From Bacteroidales bacterium (GTDB lineage Bacteria > Bacteroidota > Bacteroidia > Bacteroidales > UBA932), in contig JAFRVZ010000023.1 in the NCBI GenBank assembly GCA_017438265.1, positions 1-64,000 of the forward strand: 64,000 nucleotides of DNA, read 5' to 3'. Within the stretch, counting starts at the first letter, position 1. The number at the start of each line of letters is the position of its first letter. Position numbers and translations under genes: made by a program. The notes beneath the pieces are model-generated. The model ran no database searches, was not told the DNA's origin, and was given only the letters and a program-made list of their open reading frames with translations. Positions 8,007-16,674 of the stretch are shown here, one piece after another.

Positions 8007-9224
8007 ATGACAATGAACCGCATACTCCGCCTCTTCCTTTTTCTTGCGGCGGCCCTGCCCTGCCGGCCCGCGGCTGCCTATAACGACTACCGCGGCCACA
8101 ACCTGGATTCGCTCGAACGCGCCGTGGCCCGCTGGACGCCGGATGCCGTCGACCGCGCGTCGGAGGAAGAACTCATCGCGCTGAACCGCGCCTACCGGGA
8201 CCTGATGCTGGGCTACAGCCAGCTGAATGCGGAGAAGGGGTTTTTCTACGCCCGGAAGGCGCTCGAAATCAGCCGTCCCCGGGGGTGGGAGTACGCCAGC
8301 TCGGATGCGCTCCGCTACCTCGGGCAGCTTTTCTATGGCCGGGAGCAGTATGACAGCGCGATGGTCTACTACCGTGCGGCGCTGGCGGCAACGGACCGGA
8401 TGGCGGCCGGCGCCGTTTCGCCGACCTCCCCGGAGGGCTATTCGGAGCGGGAGATGGACGATACCTATTCCGTTCTGTACGGCGCGGTCGGCAACCTCTA
8501 CAACATGATGGGCGACATCCCGCAGGCGATGGAATACTACCGGAAGGCTGGGGAGATCTTCGACAAATACGGCTGGAACGAGAGCAATGCGATCCTGTAC
8601 TACAACATCGGCGAGACCTGGGTCGACGAAGGGGACTTCCCGGCGGCCGAGAAAGCCTATCTCCGGTCCCTGGATTACGGGACCGCGGCGGACGATTCCC
8701 TGATGGTGGCCATGGCCCGGAAGGGGCTGGGGCGCCTCTATATGGAAAAGGGCCGCACCTGGAAGTCCCTGCGCTACCTCCACGCGGCCGAGGAGTACTA
8801 CTCCGCCCACGAGCGGGAGGAGGTGGACTTCGCGAAGGAGAATTATGAATATATGTCAGCCGCCCTGCTGGCCCAGCGGAAGACGCTGATGCTGCTGGTC
8901 GCCGGGGCGGTGGCCCTGCTTCTGCTGACCGGCGGCGTCCTGCTGCTGGCGGGGAAGCTGCGCGTATCCCGGAAGGAGCAGTCGGAGGTCGCGGAGGTCC
9001 TGGAGGAGACGCTGCAGGAGATCCGGCCGGCGGTCGCGGTCTCGGAGCGCGAGCACGAGATCCTGGACCTGCTGTCGAAGGGGTACACGACCCCGCAGAT
9101 CGCCGAGGGACTGCACCTCAGTCCCGAAACCGTGAAGTGGTACCGCAAGAAGCTGCTCGTCAAGTTCGACGTCGCCAATGCGGCCGAACTGGTTACGAAG
9201 GCCCGGGAGGGCGGGGTGATCTGA
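8007..9224 (+). CDS. Membrane-anchored TPR protein with C-terminal LuxR DNA-binding domain
   Basis: A 405-residue protein. A signal/anchor (LRLFLFLAAALPCRPAAA) is followed by about 270 residues of TPR-like helical repeats (for example DIPQAMEYYRKAGEIFDKYG, DFPAAEKAYLRSLDYG), a transmembrane helix near residues 292-314 (LMLLVAGAVALLLLTGGVLL) and a cytoplasmic LuxR HTH (VSEREHEILDLLSKGYTTPQ, LSPETVKWYRKKLL). This is the Bacteroidota one-component design in which a periplasmic TPR sensor is joined through the membrane to DNA binding. A second ATG at 8013 is an alternative start. It faces the HTH-only gene across a shared control region. Confidence 0.88.
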   Translation: MTMNRILRLFLFLAAALPCRPAAAYNDYRGHNLDSLERAVARWTPDAVDRASEEELIALNRAYRDLMLGYSQLNAEKGFFYARKALEISRPRGWEYASSDALRYLGQLFYGREQYDSAMVYYRAALAATDRMAAGAVSPTSPEGYSEREMDDTYSVLYGAVGNLYNMMGDIPQAMEYYRKAGEIFDKYGWNESNAILYYNIGETWVDEGDFPAAEKAYLRSLDYGTAADDSLMVAMARKGLGRLYMEKGRTWKSLRYLHAAEEYYSAHEREEVDFAKENYEYMSAALLAQRKTLMLLVAGAVALLLLTGGVLLLAGKLRVSRKEQSEVAEVLEETLQEIRPAVAVSEREHEILDLLSKGYTTPQIAEGLHLSPETVKWYRKKLLVKFDVANAAELVTKAREGGVI

Positions 9225-9236
9225 GCCGGCCGGGTT

Positions 9237-9266
9237 TTTGATTCTGCGGGATTATTCGTATCTTTC
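9237..9266 (+). promoter_or_regulatory. Promoter for the small secreted protein
   Basis: TTTG at 9237-9240 and TATCTTTC at 9259-9266 are 18 bp apart, a near match to the Bacteroidota consensus, with the ATG at 9291 about 18 nt after the expected start site. Confidence 0.55.
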
Positions 9267-9290
9267 CGATTGAAAATGACAGTGACAGCT

Positions 9291-9851
9291 ATGAAAATGA
9301 TGAAGAAACTGCTGGTCGTCCTGCTGGTGGCAGTGATGCCGGCGCTGACGTATGCCCAGCCGAACAACCGCCTGCTGCGGCAGCGGCTGGAAATCGTGGA
9401 ACTGGATAACGAGGATGCGGTCGGCTGGCACGACACGAGCGTCGAGGTCTTCGGAATCGCCGGAGAGGAAGGCTACTGGCTTTCCCTCGGCCACCCGGGC
9501 ATCGGTACGGATCTCGTCCAGCTGGATTTCGACCCTGTCTATGAACTCTTTATCCCGCTCGGCAACACGCTGGCCGAGGCCCAGGAGAAGATGCAGGAGA
9601 TCAAGGCTTTCTTCAAGAGCGCCCGGAAGTCTTCGATGCAGATCGAGGGCTGCCTGTCCGCCATTCTCCCGAATCCGGAGCAGCTGGAGCCCGTGACCGT
9701 GACCGTCCGCCGCTATCTGACGTCCCGGCTGCTGGAGTTCAGCGTTCCGCGCGGAGGGCTCGTGCGGGCGAGCTATATCTCGAAGAATGAGTTTGGCTCG
9801 CTGCTCGTCGGCGTCAAGATCCATCGCAAGCTCCACCCGAAACAGCAGTAG
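9291..9851 (+). CDS. Small secreted protein of unknown function
   Basis: I prefer ATG 9291 (MKMMKKLLVVLLVAVMPALT, cleavage after TYA), 186 residues; ATG 9276 in the same frame is possible. After the signal peptide the protein has about 165 residues with several beta-type segments (EVFGIAGEEGYWLSL, TVTVRRYLTSRLLEFSVP) and an amphipathic helix (AEAQEKMQEIKAFFKSA). I recognise no family. It has its own promoter and no operon partner, since the next gene is convergent. A periplasmic or outer-membrane-associated location is inferred from the signal peptide only. Confidence 0.7.
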   Translation: MKMMKKLLVVLLVAVMPALTYAQPNNRLLRQRLEIVELDNEDAVGWHDTSVEVFGIAGEEGYWLSLGHPGIGTDLVQLDFDPVYELFIPLGNTLAEAQEKMQEIKAFFKSARKSSMQIEGCLSAILPNPEQLEPVTVTVRRYLTSRLLEFSVPRGGLVRASYISKNEFGSLLVGVKIHRKLHPKQQ

Positions 9852-9908
9852 CACCCCGTCAAGCCCGACCCGTTCGGGCATCTATGCGCAGAAAAAGCAA
9901 TTTTCCTG

Positions 9909-11252
9909 CTATTTGCAGAGCATGATGTCCATGATCATCCGGTCGGCGGTTTTCATGCCGGCGGAGCCGATGGCGCCGATGTTGCGGATGGTTTTCTCGA
10001 CGTCGACGTCGATGATGCCGTCGGTCGGGGGGATGCAGGTACCGCGGAGGGCGAGGACGGCGGACTGGACGGCGCAGGAGACGCCGGAGGCGACTTTCAT
10101 CGCGCAGCCGACCTTGGCGCCGTCGCAGACCATGCCGGTGATGCTTCCGGCCATGTTCTGGATCGCGGCGCAGACCTGCTCGTAGGTGCCGCCCCGGAGG
10201 TAGACGACGCCGCAGGCGGAGCCGGTCGAGGCGACGACGCAGCCGCAGAGGGCGGAGAGCTTGCCGAGGTAGTGCTTGATGTGGATGGCGACGAGGTTGC
10301 TGAGAATCAGGGCGCGGGCGAGGGGCTCGTCGGCGATGCCGTATTTCATCGCGTAGGCGATGACGGGTATGCTGACGGTGATGCCCTGGTTGCCGCTGCC
10401 GCTGTTCGACATCGCCGGGAGGACGCTGCCGGCCATGCGGGCGTCCGATGCCGCGGCGGTCATGCCCATCGCGAAGCTCATGTAGTCGTCCCCGAAGATT
10501 TCCTGCTGGTTCTCCCGGATTGCCTTGCCGACTTTCATTCCGTAATCCTTGTCCAGACCCTCGTAGGCGAGCGCCAGGTTCAGGGTCCGGTCTTCCAGGA
10601 TGAAGGCGATGTCCTCGTAGGGCGCGCTGAGGGCGAAATCGTAGATATCCCGGACCGTGAGTCCGTCGTCCTCGCCGCTGACGCGCTCGGACGCCGCCGC
10701 GCCCGACTCGGAGCTCATCAGGATCCGGTCGGCGAAGCTGGTCTCGACGATGCGGTCGTGGTCGTCTTCGATGATGGCGTAGGCGTGGGGATCGACTTCG
10801 GCGCTGGCCGCGGCGAGGCCGTCCACGGCGACCGTCGCCTTGACGTAGAGCAGGTGCTCCGTGTCGGCGACGGAGATCCGGACGGCGCCGGCGTCGACGA
10901 GGGCGCGGGCGCGGGCGACGGCCGCCGCCGAGAGGCCCGCAAGGACCTCGAGGTTGCGGGAGGCGTCCCCGCAGACGGCGCCCAGCGCGGCCGCGACGGG
11001 CAGCCCGACCATCCCCGTCCCGGGAATGCCGACGCCCATCCCGTTCTTCAGGATATTCCCGCTGACGGCGACGTCAATCCGGAAATCCGCCCGCAGCCGC
11101 CACTGGGGGGCATCCGGACAGGGGCAGTTGTCCAGGATGATTTCCACCGCCTTCGATACCGCCAGGGCTACCGCAATCGGCTCCGTACACCCCAGCGCAG
11201 GCTTCACCTCCCGTCGCAGCAGGGCGATAAATTCGTCTTTCCGGTTCTCCAT
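9909..11252 (-). CDS. L-cysteine desulfidase / serine dehydratase alpha-like protein (UPF0597, CyuA-like)
   Basis: A 447-residue protein starting MENRKDEFIALLRREVKPAL. GCTEPIAVALA near the N-terminus, SNSGSGNQGITVSIPV in the middle and CDGAKVGCAMK near the C-terminus are the conserved cysteine-containing motifs of the UPF0597/CyuA family, in which an iron-sulfur cluster supports conversion of L-cysteine to pyruvate, ammonia and sulfide. Length matches the family (about 430-450). It is a single gene, divergent from the GH13 gene, with a -7 box at 11267-11274. The start follows the first ATG that aligns with the family; the reading frame stays open far upstream only because of high GC. Confidence 0.88.
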   Translation of the reverse strand: MENRKDEFIALLRREVKPALGCTEPIAVALAVSKAVEIILDNCPCPDAPQWRLRADFRIDVAVSGNILKNGMGVGIPGTGMVGLPVAAALGAVCGDASRNLEVLAGLSAAAVARARALVDAGAVRISVADTEHLLYVKATVAVDGLAAASAEVDPHAYAIIEDDHDRIVETSFADRILMSSESGAAASERVSGEDDGLTVRDIYDFALSAPYEDIAFILEDRTLNLALAYEGLDKDYGMKVGKAIRENQQEIFGDDYMSFAMGMTAAASDARMAGSVLPAMSNSGSGNQGITVSIPVIAYAMKYGIADEPLARALILSNLVAIHIKHYLGKLSALCGCVVASTGSACGVVYLRGGTYEQVCAAIQNMAGSITGMVCDGAKVGCAMKVASGVSCAVQSAVLALRGTCIPPTDGIIDVDVEKTIRNIGAIGSAGMKTADRMIMDIMLCK

Positions 11253-11266
11253 AGGCCTGTTTTTTC

Positions 11267-11274
11267 CAAAGTTA
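11267..11274 (-). promoter_or_regulatory. -7 box for the cysteine desulfidase gene
   Basis: On the minus strand this reads TAACTTTG, 15 bases before the ATG at 11252. No TTTG with correct spacing is evident, so this is a partial promoter call. Confidence 0.45.
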
Positions 11275-11312
11275 TTACTAAATTTCAAACTGTTCATCCC
11301 AAACCGGCAGTT

Positions 11313-13187
11313 ATGTGTAAAACGAAGACCCTTTTTTCCGCCTTTTTGGCACTCCTGCTTTCCTGGAATCTGGCCGCCGCCGCGCCTGACGGGGCGATTC
11401 AGCAGATGGATCCGCCTTTCTGGTGGGTCGGCATGAAGAACCCGACGCTCCAGGTCCTGGTCCACGGACCGGAGATCGCCGCCCGGGAGGTCAGCGTCTC
11501 GTATCCCGGGGTGACGCTCCGGGAGACGGTCCGGACGGAAAACCCGAATTATCTGTTCCTGTATTTGGAGATTGCGCCTTCCGCCAGGCCCGGAACGCTG
11601 GACCTTGTCTTCCGCGGGAAGGACGGCAAATCCTTCCGGCAGCCCTTCGCGCTGCGCGAGCGCAGCCGGAAGCCCGGCGCGCAGGGATTCAGCCCGGCGG
11701 ATGTCCTGTACCTGATCACCCCGGACCGCTTCGCGGACGGGAATCCCGCCAATAATACGCTGGAGGGGGCCCGGGTCGACCGCAGCCGTTCCGGCGGCCG
11801 CCACGGCGGGGACATCCAGGGCGTCCTGGACCACCTCGACTACATCGAGGACCTCGGCATGACGACCCTCTGGCTCAATCCGGTCCAGAAGAACGGACCG
11901 AACACCTACCACGGCTACTCGATCACCGACTACTACGACATCGACCCGCGCTACGGCACGATGGAGGAGTATGTGGCCTTCGTGGACCGGGTGCACGCGC
12001 GCGGGATGAAGGTCGTGATGGACATGATCCTGAACCACTGCGGCGGCAGCCACTGGTGGATGGCCGACCTGCCGGCCGGCGACTGGCTGAATTTCGACAA
12101 TACCTATGTCCCGACCAGCCACAACAAGTGGACGATGGTGGATCCCCACGCGGCGCCTTCGGAGCGCCGCCGCTTCAACGACGGCTGGTTCAACCGCGGG
12201 ATGCCCGACCTGAACCAGCGCAATCCGCTGATGGCTGACTACCTGATCCAGAATACGCTCTGGTGGATCGAGTACGCGCGCATCGACGGCATCCGCCAGG
12301 ATACCTATTCCTATATGGAGCCGGCATTCGCGGCCCGCTGGTGCCGGGAGGTGATGGCGGAGTATCCGGACTTCAACATCGCCGGCGAGACCTGGTATCC
12401 GGACGGCAGCGCCTTCCCGGCCTGGTGGCAGGCGAAGTCCCCGCTGAACCGGGAGGCCGATTCCTGCCTCAAGACGGTGATGGACTTCAACCTCGCCTTC
12501 CTGGCCCCGGACGCCTTCACCCTCCCGAACGAGCCGTCGGATTTCAACCCCGCGGGCCTGTTCCGCATCTATGTCTCCATGGCGAATGACGTGGTCTATG
12601 CCGACCTGGACAACATCCTCGTCTTCCTGGACAACCACGACCTCGGCCGCTTCTCCCGCAAGGAGGACGTGGGACTGGACCGCTACAAGCAGGGCATCGC
12701 CTTCCTGGCGACGACCCGCGGCATCCCGCAGATCTACTACGGCACGGAACTCCTCTTCAAGGCGACCAAGGAGCAGGGGGACGGCGTGATCCGCACGGAC
12801 ATGCCGGGCGGATTCCCCGGGGACACGCGGAGCGTGTTCACGCGCGAGGGGCGCACCGCGGAGGAGAATGAAGCCTGGGATTACATGCGGAAGCTGCTCC
12901 AGTGGCGCAAGACCGCGGAGGCCGTGACCGGCGGCACGATGATCCAGTATGCGCCGCTGCACGAGTATGGCGACTGCTATGTCTATGCCCGCATCCGCGG
13001 CGACAAGACGGTCCTCGTCGTCCTGAACGGCGCGGACAGGGAGGCGGAGCTGGATATGTCCCGCTACAGCGACGTGACGGCGGGCTTCCGCACGGGCCGG
13101 GACGTCACCACCGGCGCGGTGTTCCCCCTCGCCGACAAGCTCCGTGTCCCCGCCCGCGGTGCCTATGTCCTTGATTTACAGAAATAA
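11313..13187 (+). CDS. GH13 alpha-amylase/cyclomaltodextrinase-type glycosidase, secreted
   Basis: The ATG at 11313 gives a signal peptide (LFSAFLALLLSWNLAAAAPD), 624 residues in all. An N-terminal Ig-like domain (Cyc-maltodextrinase N type, about residues 22-110) precedes the GH13 barrel: VLYLITPDRFADGNPANN, LNHCGGSH, the nucleophile region DGIRQDTYSY (Asp), acid/base AGETW (Glu) and FLDNHD (third Asp). A beta-sandwich domain closes the protein. This matches SusA-like neopullulanases of Bacteroidota that hydrolyse starch-derived oligosaccharides in the periplasm. No SusC/D genes lie nearby, so it is outside a full utilisation locus. Confidence 0.93.
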   Translation: MCKTKTLFSAFLALLLSWNLAAAAPDGAIQQMDPPFWWVGMKNPTLQVLVHGPEIAAREVSVSYPGVTLRETVRTENPNYLFLYLEIAPSARPGTLDLVFRGKDGKSFRQPFALRERSRKPGAQGFSPADVLYLITPDRFADGNPANNTLEGARVDRSRSGGRHGGDIQGVLDHLDYIEDLGMTTLWLNPVQKNGPNTYHGYSITDYYDIDPRYGTMEEYVAFVDRVHARGMKVVMDMILNHCGGSHWWMADLPAGDWLNFDNTYVPTSHNKWTMVDPHAAPSERRRFNDGWFNRGMPDLNQRNPLMADYLIQNTLWWIEYARIDGIRQDTYSYMEPAFAARWCREVMAEYPDFNIAGETWYPDGSAFPAWWQAKSPLNREADSCLKTVMDFNLAFLAPDAFTLPNEPSDFNPAGLFRIYVSMANDVVYADLDNILVFLDNHDLGRFSRKEDVGLDRYKQGIAFLATTRGIPQIYYGTELLFKATKEQGDGVIRTDMPGGFPGDTRSVFTREGRTAEENEAWDYMRKLLQWRKTAEAVTGGTMIQYAPLHEYGDCYVYARIRGDKTVLVVLNGADREAELDMSRYSDVTAGFRTGRDVTTGAVFPLADKLRVPARGAYVLDLQK

Positions 13188-13202
13188 TAAAGTCTAAGCG
13201 TC

Positions 13203-14204
13203 CTACCGCCCGAAGAGCGGGGCGAGGTCCTCGGCGAGGACTTTGCCGCCCTCGAAGTACGGCCATCCCTCCGCGTCCCAGAACAGGCGCTGGAGGAAGG
13301 TGAAGCGCGAGCGGGTCCCGGAGGCGCGGTTGTGGCAGTGGAAGAGCATGTAGTCCTGGCCGCGGAGGTCGGTGAAGATCTCGCCGTTGTGGCCGGGGCC
13401 GTAGAAGGTGTCCTCCGGGTCGCTGGAGAGCAGCAGTGTCGCGTAGCCGTCCTTCATCAGGCGGCCTTCGCGGTCGGTGAAGTCCCCTTCGAGGGTCCGG
13501 CTGCGGCCGACGCGGATCTTGTAGCTGCCGTCCCCGTAGTTGCCGCCGCTGACGAAAAGGTACCACCAGCCGCCGCGGCGGTACAGGTAGGCGCCTTCGT
13601 AGACCTGCGTGCGGCTGGGGTTGTCGTCGATCTTCAGCCCTGCCGTATGTTCATAGACAGCGCCTTCCGCGACGGCGGTCCCGGTCGGGTTCAGCCTGAC
13701 GCGGTGCTGGCTGCCGACGCTGCCGAAGAAGAGCCAGACCTGGCCGGTCGCCGGGTCCTGCAGGACTTCAGGGTCGATCGTGTCCTTGATGCCGGTGTCC
13801 GTGCTGTGGGTGATTTTGCCGATGAATTCGAAGGGGCCGTCGGGGGCTTCGGCGCTGAAGGCGAAGATGCCGCAGTCCCTGTCCGAGTTGTAGCAGGTCA
13901 GGTAGAGCATCCAGCGGTCGCCGAGGCGGACGACGTCCGGCGCCCAGAAGTTGCGCCCGGCCGCGCGCGCCTTCGCCCGCGCATCCTCGCTCAGCGGCGC
14001 CTTCCCGCTGTCCGTCCAGTGGACGAGGTCCGGGCTCGTCAGGATCGTCCGCATCCCCGTCGCAACCGTATAGAACGTCCCGTCCGCTTCCCAGACCGTC
14101 GGGTCCGGCCAGTCCCGGCCGATCACCGGATTCGCAAACCGCTCCTGCGCCCCGCACCCCCAGGCCACCAGCGCCGCGGCAATCATACTCGTAACTTTTC
14201 TCAT
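13203..14204 (-). CDS. GH43-family glycosidase lipoprotein
   Basis: A 333-residue protein. MRKVTSMIAAALVAWGCGAQ has a lipobox (AWGC), so it is likely membrane anchored. The five-bladed propeller signatures of GH43 are present: WPDPTVWE (catalytic base Asp), TIDPEVLQD (pKa-modulating Asp) and YEGAYLYRRGGWWYLFVS (acid Glu), with NFWAPDV and GPGHNGEIF. The family comprises arabinofuranosidases, arabinanases and xylosidases; the exact substrate cannot be set. It converges on the GH13 gene with a 15-bp gap, and together they suggest plant-polysaccharide or oligosaccharide degradation. Confidence 0.9.
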   Translation of the reverse strand: MRKVTSMIAAALVAWGCGAQERFANPVIGRDWPDPTVWEADGTFYTVATGMRTILTSPDLVHWTDSGKAPLSEDARAKARAAGRNFWAPDVVRLGDRWMLYLTCYNSDRDCGIFAFSAEAPDGPFEFIGKITHSTDTGIKDTIDPEVLQDPATGQVWLFFGSVGSQHRVRLNPTGTAVAEGAVYEHTAGLKIDDNPSRTQVYEGAYLYRRGGWWYLFVSGGNYGDGSYKIRVGRSRTLEGDFTDREGRLMKDGYATLLLSSDPEDTFYGPGHNGEIFTDLRGQDYMLFHCHNRASGTRSRFTFLQRLFWDAEGWPYFEGGKVLAEDLAPLFGR

Positions 14205-14255
14205 TTTGCGGTGTTTTTATCGCCTAAAGTTACGATTATTTCCTGATTCTGTGCG

Positions 14256-15266
14256 TCAGTCGCTGACGGGGCGGATGGTGAAGCCGACGAAGCGCTGGAT
14301 GTCGTATTCCTTGACTTCGCCGTCGTGGAGGCTGAGGGAGAGGGCGTGGAAGTAGCTGGGATCGACGTTGGAGGACCAGTAGAGGCCGTAGTCCTTGTGG
14401 AGGTTCTGGTCTTCGTAGCGCATGCCGCAGAGCGGGAGGAAGATGGAGTTGCCGTTTGCGGCCGTGACTGTATAGCCTTCCACGTCATTGACTTTCCCGA
14501 AGGTCCAGGTGCACTTTTCGCGGAGGTCCTTGAACTCGTCGGCGGTCGGCATCCGGTACTTGCCGCCCAGCTTCGCGGCGGCGGCGTCGTCGGCGGCCGC
14601 GAGCTTCGTCAACCCGTCCGTCGCGTTGTACTTCTTCAGCGTCTCGAAGGTCGCGTCGCTCCACTTGTAGGTGTCCATCTGGTAGCGGTTCTTCGGCGCG
14701 ATCTCGCCCCAGGCGTAGTAGTCGCCGGCGTCCTCCGGCTTCGTGGCGCCGAGGTTCCAGGCGCGCCACTTCACGCTGAGGCCGAGGTCCACGAGCTCGG
14801 AATCAGCTTCGCCGGGCTCCGAGGGGGTCGAGGCGCCGGCCGTCTTGAAGGAGACGACGTTGCCGGTGGATTCCTTGCCGTCCGCGGAGGCGGCGAGGAC
14901 GTAGTAGAAGGTTGTGTTCGGCGTCAGGCCGGAGAGGGTGGCGGAGAAATTGACCGTCGTTTCCGTGTAGTCCTTCGAGGAGAAGGTGCCGGCGTTGATT
15001 TTCTCGCCCTTCGTGGTCAGCGTGGCCTGGTCGGTTCCGAAGTAGAACCAGGCGGTGCCGCTGGCCGCCTTGTCGGTCTTGAGGAAGACGCTGCCTTTCA
15101 GGACGGCGGAGTTTTCTTTGATGTCGGCGGCTTCGCCGGTCGTGCACTTGAGCTCGCGGACGGTCTTTCCGCTGCCGTTGCCGCCACCGCCGGAGGGGTT
15201 GTCGACCCCGCCGCAGGAGGTCAGGAGCAGCGCGCAGGCCGCCAGAAGGGATATGGTCTTTTTCAT
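14256..15266 (-). CDS. Lipoprotein with fibronectin-like and Fibrobacter-major-paralogous domains
   Basis: A 336-residue protein with lipobox LLTSC (MKKTISLLAACALLLTSCGG) and a Gly/Ser-rich tether. Residues of about 40-145 form an Fn3-like beta domain (TGEAADIKENSAVLKGSVFL, TLSGLTPNTTFYYVLAAS). The C-terminal half (VDLGLSVKWRAWNLGATKPE, GKYRMPTADEFKDLREKC, GLYWSSN, GFTIRPV) is the Fibrobacter-succinogenes-major-domain/DUF1566 type often found in surface proteins of Bacteroidota. Its function is unknown; surface display is inferred. The gene is separate from the GH43 gene, 51 bp upstream of its start. Confidence 0.88.
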   Translation of the reverse strand: MKKTISLLAACALLLTSCGGVDNPSGGGGNGSGKTVRELKCTTGEAADIKENSAVLKGSVFLKTDKAASGTAWFYFGTDQATLTTKGEKINAGTFSSKDYTETTVNFSATLSGLTPNTTFYYVLAASADGKESTGNVVSFKTAGASTPSEPGEADSELVDLGLSVKWRAWNLGATKPEDAGDYYAWGEIAPKNRYQMDTYKWSDATFETLKKYNATDGLTKLAAADDAAAAKLGGKYRMPTADEFKDLREKCTWTFGKVNDVEGYTVTAANGNSIFLPLCGMRYEDQNLHKDYGLYWSSNVDPSYFHALSLSLHDGEVKEYDIQRFVGFTIRPVSD

Positions 15267-15358
15267 AAAAAGGATACTTTTGTGTTGTTTAGTTAAAGTT
15301 TAGAAAGATAAGAATTTTTTTTGAATGTCTTGGCACGGGCATTGTTGCATGTCCCGCC

Positions 15359-15377
15359 CGGGCGCTGACGGCGCCCG
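15359..15377. other. GC-rich hairpin upstream of the small beta-barrel gene
   Basis: CGGGCGC/GCGCCCG with a TGACG loop, 37 bp before the ATG at 15414, in the divergent gap between the lipoprotein and beta-barrel genes. It could be a leader hairpin. No T-tract follows and no clear -7 box lies between it and the gene. Confidence 0.35.
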
Positions 15378-15413
15378 CCCGTTTGAATCTTATGTTCAAC
15401 TAAAACAATAGTG

Positions 15414-16046
15414 ATGAAAAAGATTGCAACAGTCATCCTTGCAGCTGCCATGCTGCTCTCCGGCGCGAATGCGTTCGCACAGGCCCACGTCGGCGCCGGT
15501 TATGTCAATTCCACGGACCGCACCAAGGTCGGCAACAACCTCAGCACGAGCGCGACCAACGGCTTCTACGCCGGTGTCGGCTATACCCTCCCGCTTTCGG
15601 GCGGCCTGAGCGTGACCCCGGGTCTCAATTATATGATGCTGCTCTCCAGCGGCGCTGACGCCATCGGACCGCTCGGCCTCAAGGGCGACCTCCAGGAGCA
15701 CTACCTCAACATCCCGGTCCGGTTCGACTACGGCGCCGAGCTTGCCCCGGGCGTGCGCGGCTTCGTCTATGCGGGCCCGACGCTTTCCTTCGGCCTCGCT
15801 TCCTCGACCAAGCTGACCGCCTCCATCGCCGGCTACTCCGCCGACAAGGTGTTTGACAACTACAGTGACGGCAGCGACTACGGACGGATGGACGTGCTGC
15901 TGGGCGGCGGTATCGGCGTCGATGTGAACAAGATCCGCTTCACCGTCGGTTATGACTGCGGTATGCTGAACCGTTACACGGACGATGCGAGCAATACGGC
16001 CCGCCACCGCAACCAGCTGACCGCGGGCCTCGCGCTCCTCTTCTAG
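15414..16046 (+). CDS. Small outer membrane beta-barrel protein
   Basis: A 210-residue protein; I take ATG 15414 rather than the GTG one codon earlier. The signal peptide is MKKIATVILAAAMLLSGANA with AFAQ cleavage. The mature part alternates short beta strands and glycine-rich turns (GFYAGVGYTLPLSGGLSVTP, LNIPVRFDYGAELAPGVRGF, LGGGIGVDVNKIRFTVGYDC) and ends in a hydrophobic strand with terminal Phe (LTAGLALLF), the usual C-terminal signal for barrel insertion. It resembles porin/OmpW-like eight-strand proteins. The gene stands alone and is followed by a strong terminator. Confidence 0.85.
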   Translation: MKKIATVILAAAMLLSGANAFAQAHVGAGYVNSTDRTKVGNNLSTSATNGFYAGVGYTLPLSGGLSVTPGLNYMMLLSSGADAIGPLGLKGDLQEHYLNIPVRFDYGAELAPGVRGFVYAGPTLSFGLASSTKLTASIAGYSADKVFDNYSDGSDYGRMDVLLGGGIGVDVNKIRFTVGYDCGMLNRYTDDASNTARHRNQLTAGLALLF

Positions 16047-16077
16047 GCAGCTCCGCAGCGCAGCGCTGAAAACAATT

Positions 16078-16125
16078 GTTCCCGGATTTTCCATTTTTCT
16101 GGAAATATCCGGGAACGTTTTTTTT
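16078..16125 (+). terminator. Intrinsic terminator after the beta-barrel gene
   Basis: A long stem (GTTCCCGGAT...ATCCGGGAAC, extended by TTTCCA/TGGAAA) at 16078-16116 is followed by a run of eight T at 16118-16125. Confidence 0.9.
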
Positions 16126-16137
16126 CGGCGGGAGGGG

Positions 16138-16488
16138 TCAGGCCTTCTTGTCCTTGAATTCCTGGAACTTGGCGTTCGCCTTTTCGGAAAGGTCGTCCAT
16201 CTTGTCCTGGGCCTTTGCAGCCGCGGCTTTCGCGTCGGCGTAGAGGTCTTTCGCCTTGTCGGAGGCCTTGTCGGCGAACTCGTTCGCCTTTACCTTGGCT
16301 TCGGCGAACAGCTCTTCGGCCTTGTCCGCCGCCTTCCCGGCGAACTCCTTCGCGTCGTCGGCGAGCTTGGAGGCCGCGGCCTCGAGCTTGTCGGAGGCCT
16401 CGTTAGCCATATAAGTCAGCTTTTCGTTGAGGGAGACCTTGCCGTCACCGTTCAGGTCCCGCGGGTCTTTTGCATTTTCTTCGTTCAT
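16138..16488 (-). CDS. EF-hand plus amphipathic-repeat (LEA-like) small protein
   Basis: A 116-residue, strongly charged protein. DLNGDGKVSLNE (residues 11-22) is a canonical 12-residue EF-hand/dockerin calcium loop (Asp1, Asn3, Asp5, Ser9, Glu12). The remainder is a run of Ala/Lys/Asp/Glu heptad or 11-mer-like helices (KAADKAEELFAEAKVKANEF, ADKASDKAKDLYADAKAAAA) without Cys or Pro, similar in composition to late-embryogenesis-abundant or apolipoprotein-like proteins. There is no signal peptide. A protective or membrane-surface role controlled by calcium is a guess from composition only. It is a single gene, convergent with the beta-barrel gene. Confidence 0.8.
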   Translation of the reverse strand: MNEENAKDPRDLNGDGKVSLNEKLTYMANEASDKLEAAASKLADDAKEFAGKAADKAEELFAEAKVKANEFADKASDKAKDLYADAKAAAAKAQDKMDDLSEKANAKFQEFKDKKA

Positions 16489-16674
16489 GGTCCAAGTATT
16501 AAAGTGTTAAACGATTTCTGAAACGGGGGAACGAAGATAAGCAATTCTGGCGATAACAAAAATGTTAATAACCCGCTTTACTTGAAACAAAAATGTTATA
16601 CCGAAGTTGATAAATCCCGTACGCCCGATTTCGCGGAAAAATCACTATATTTATAAGTTCATCGAAACAACGGA

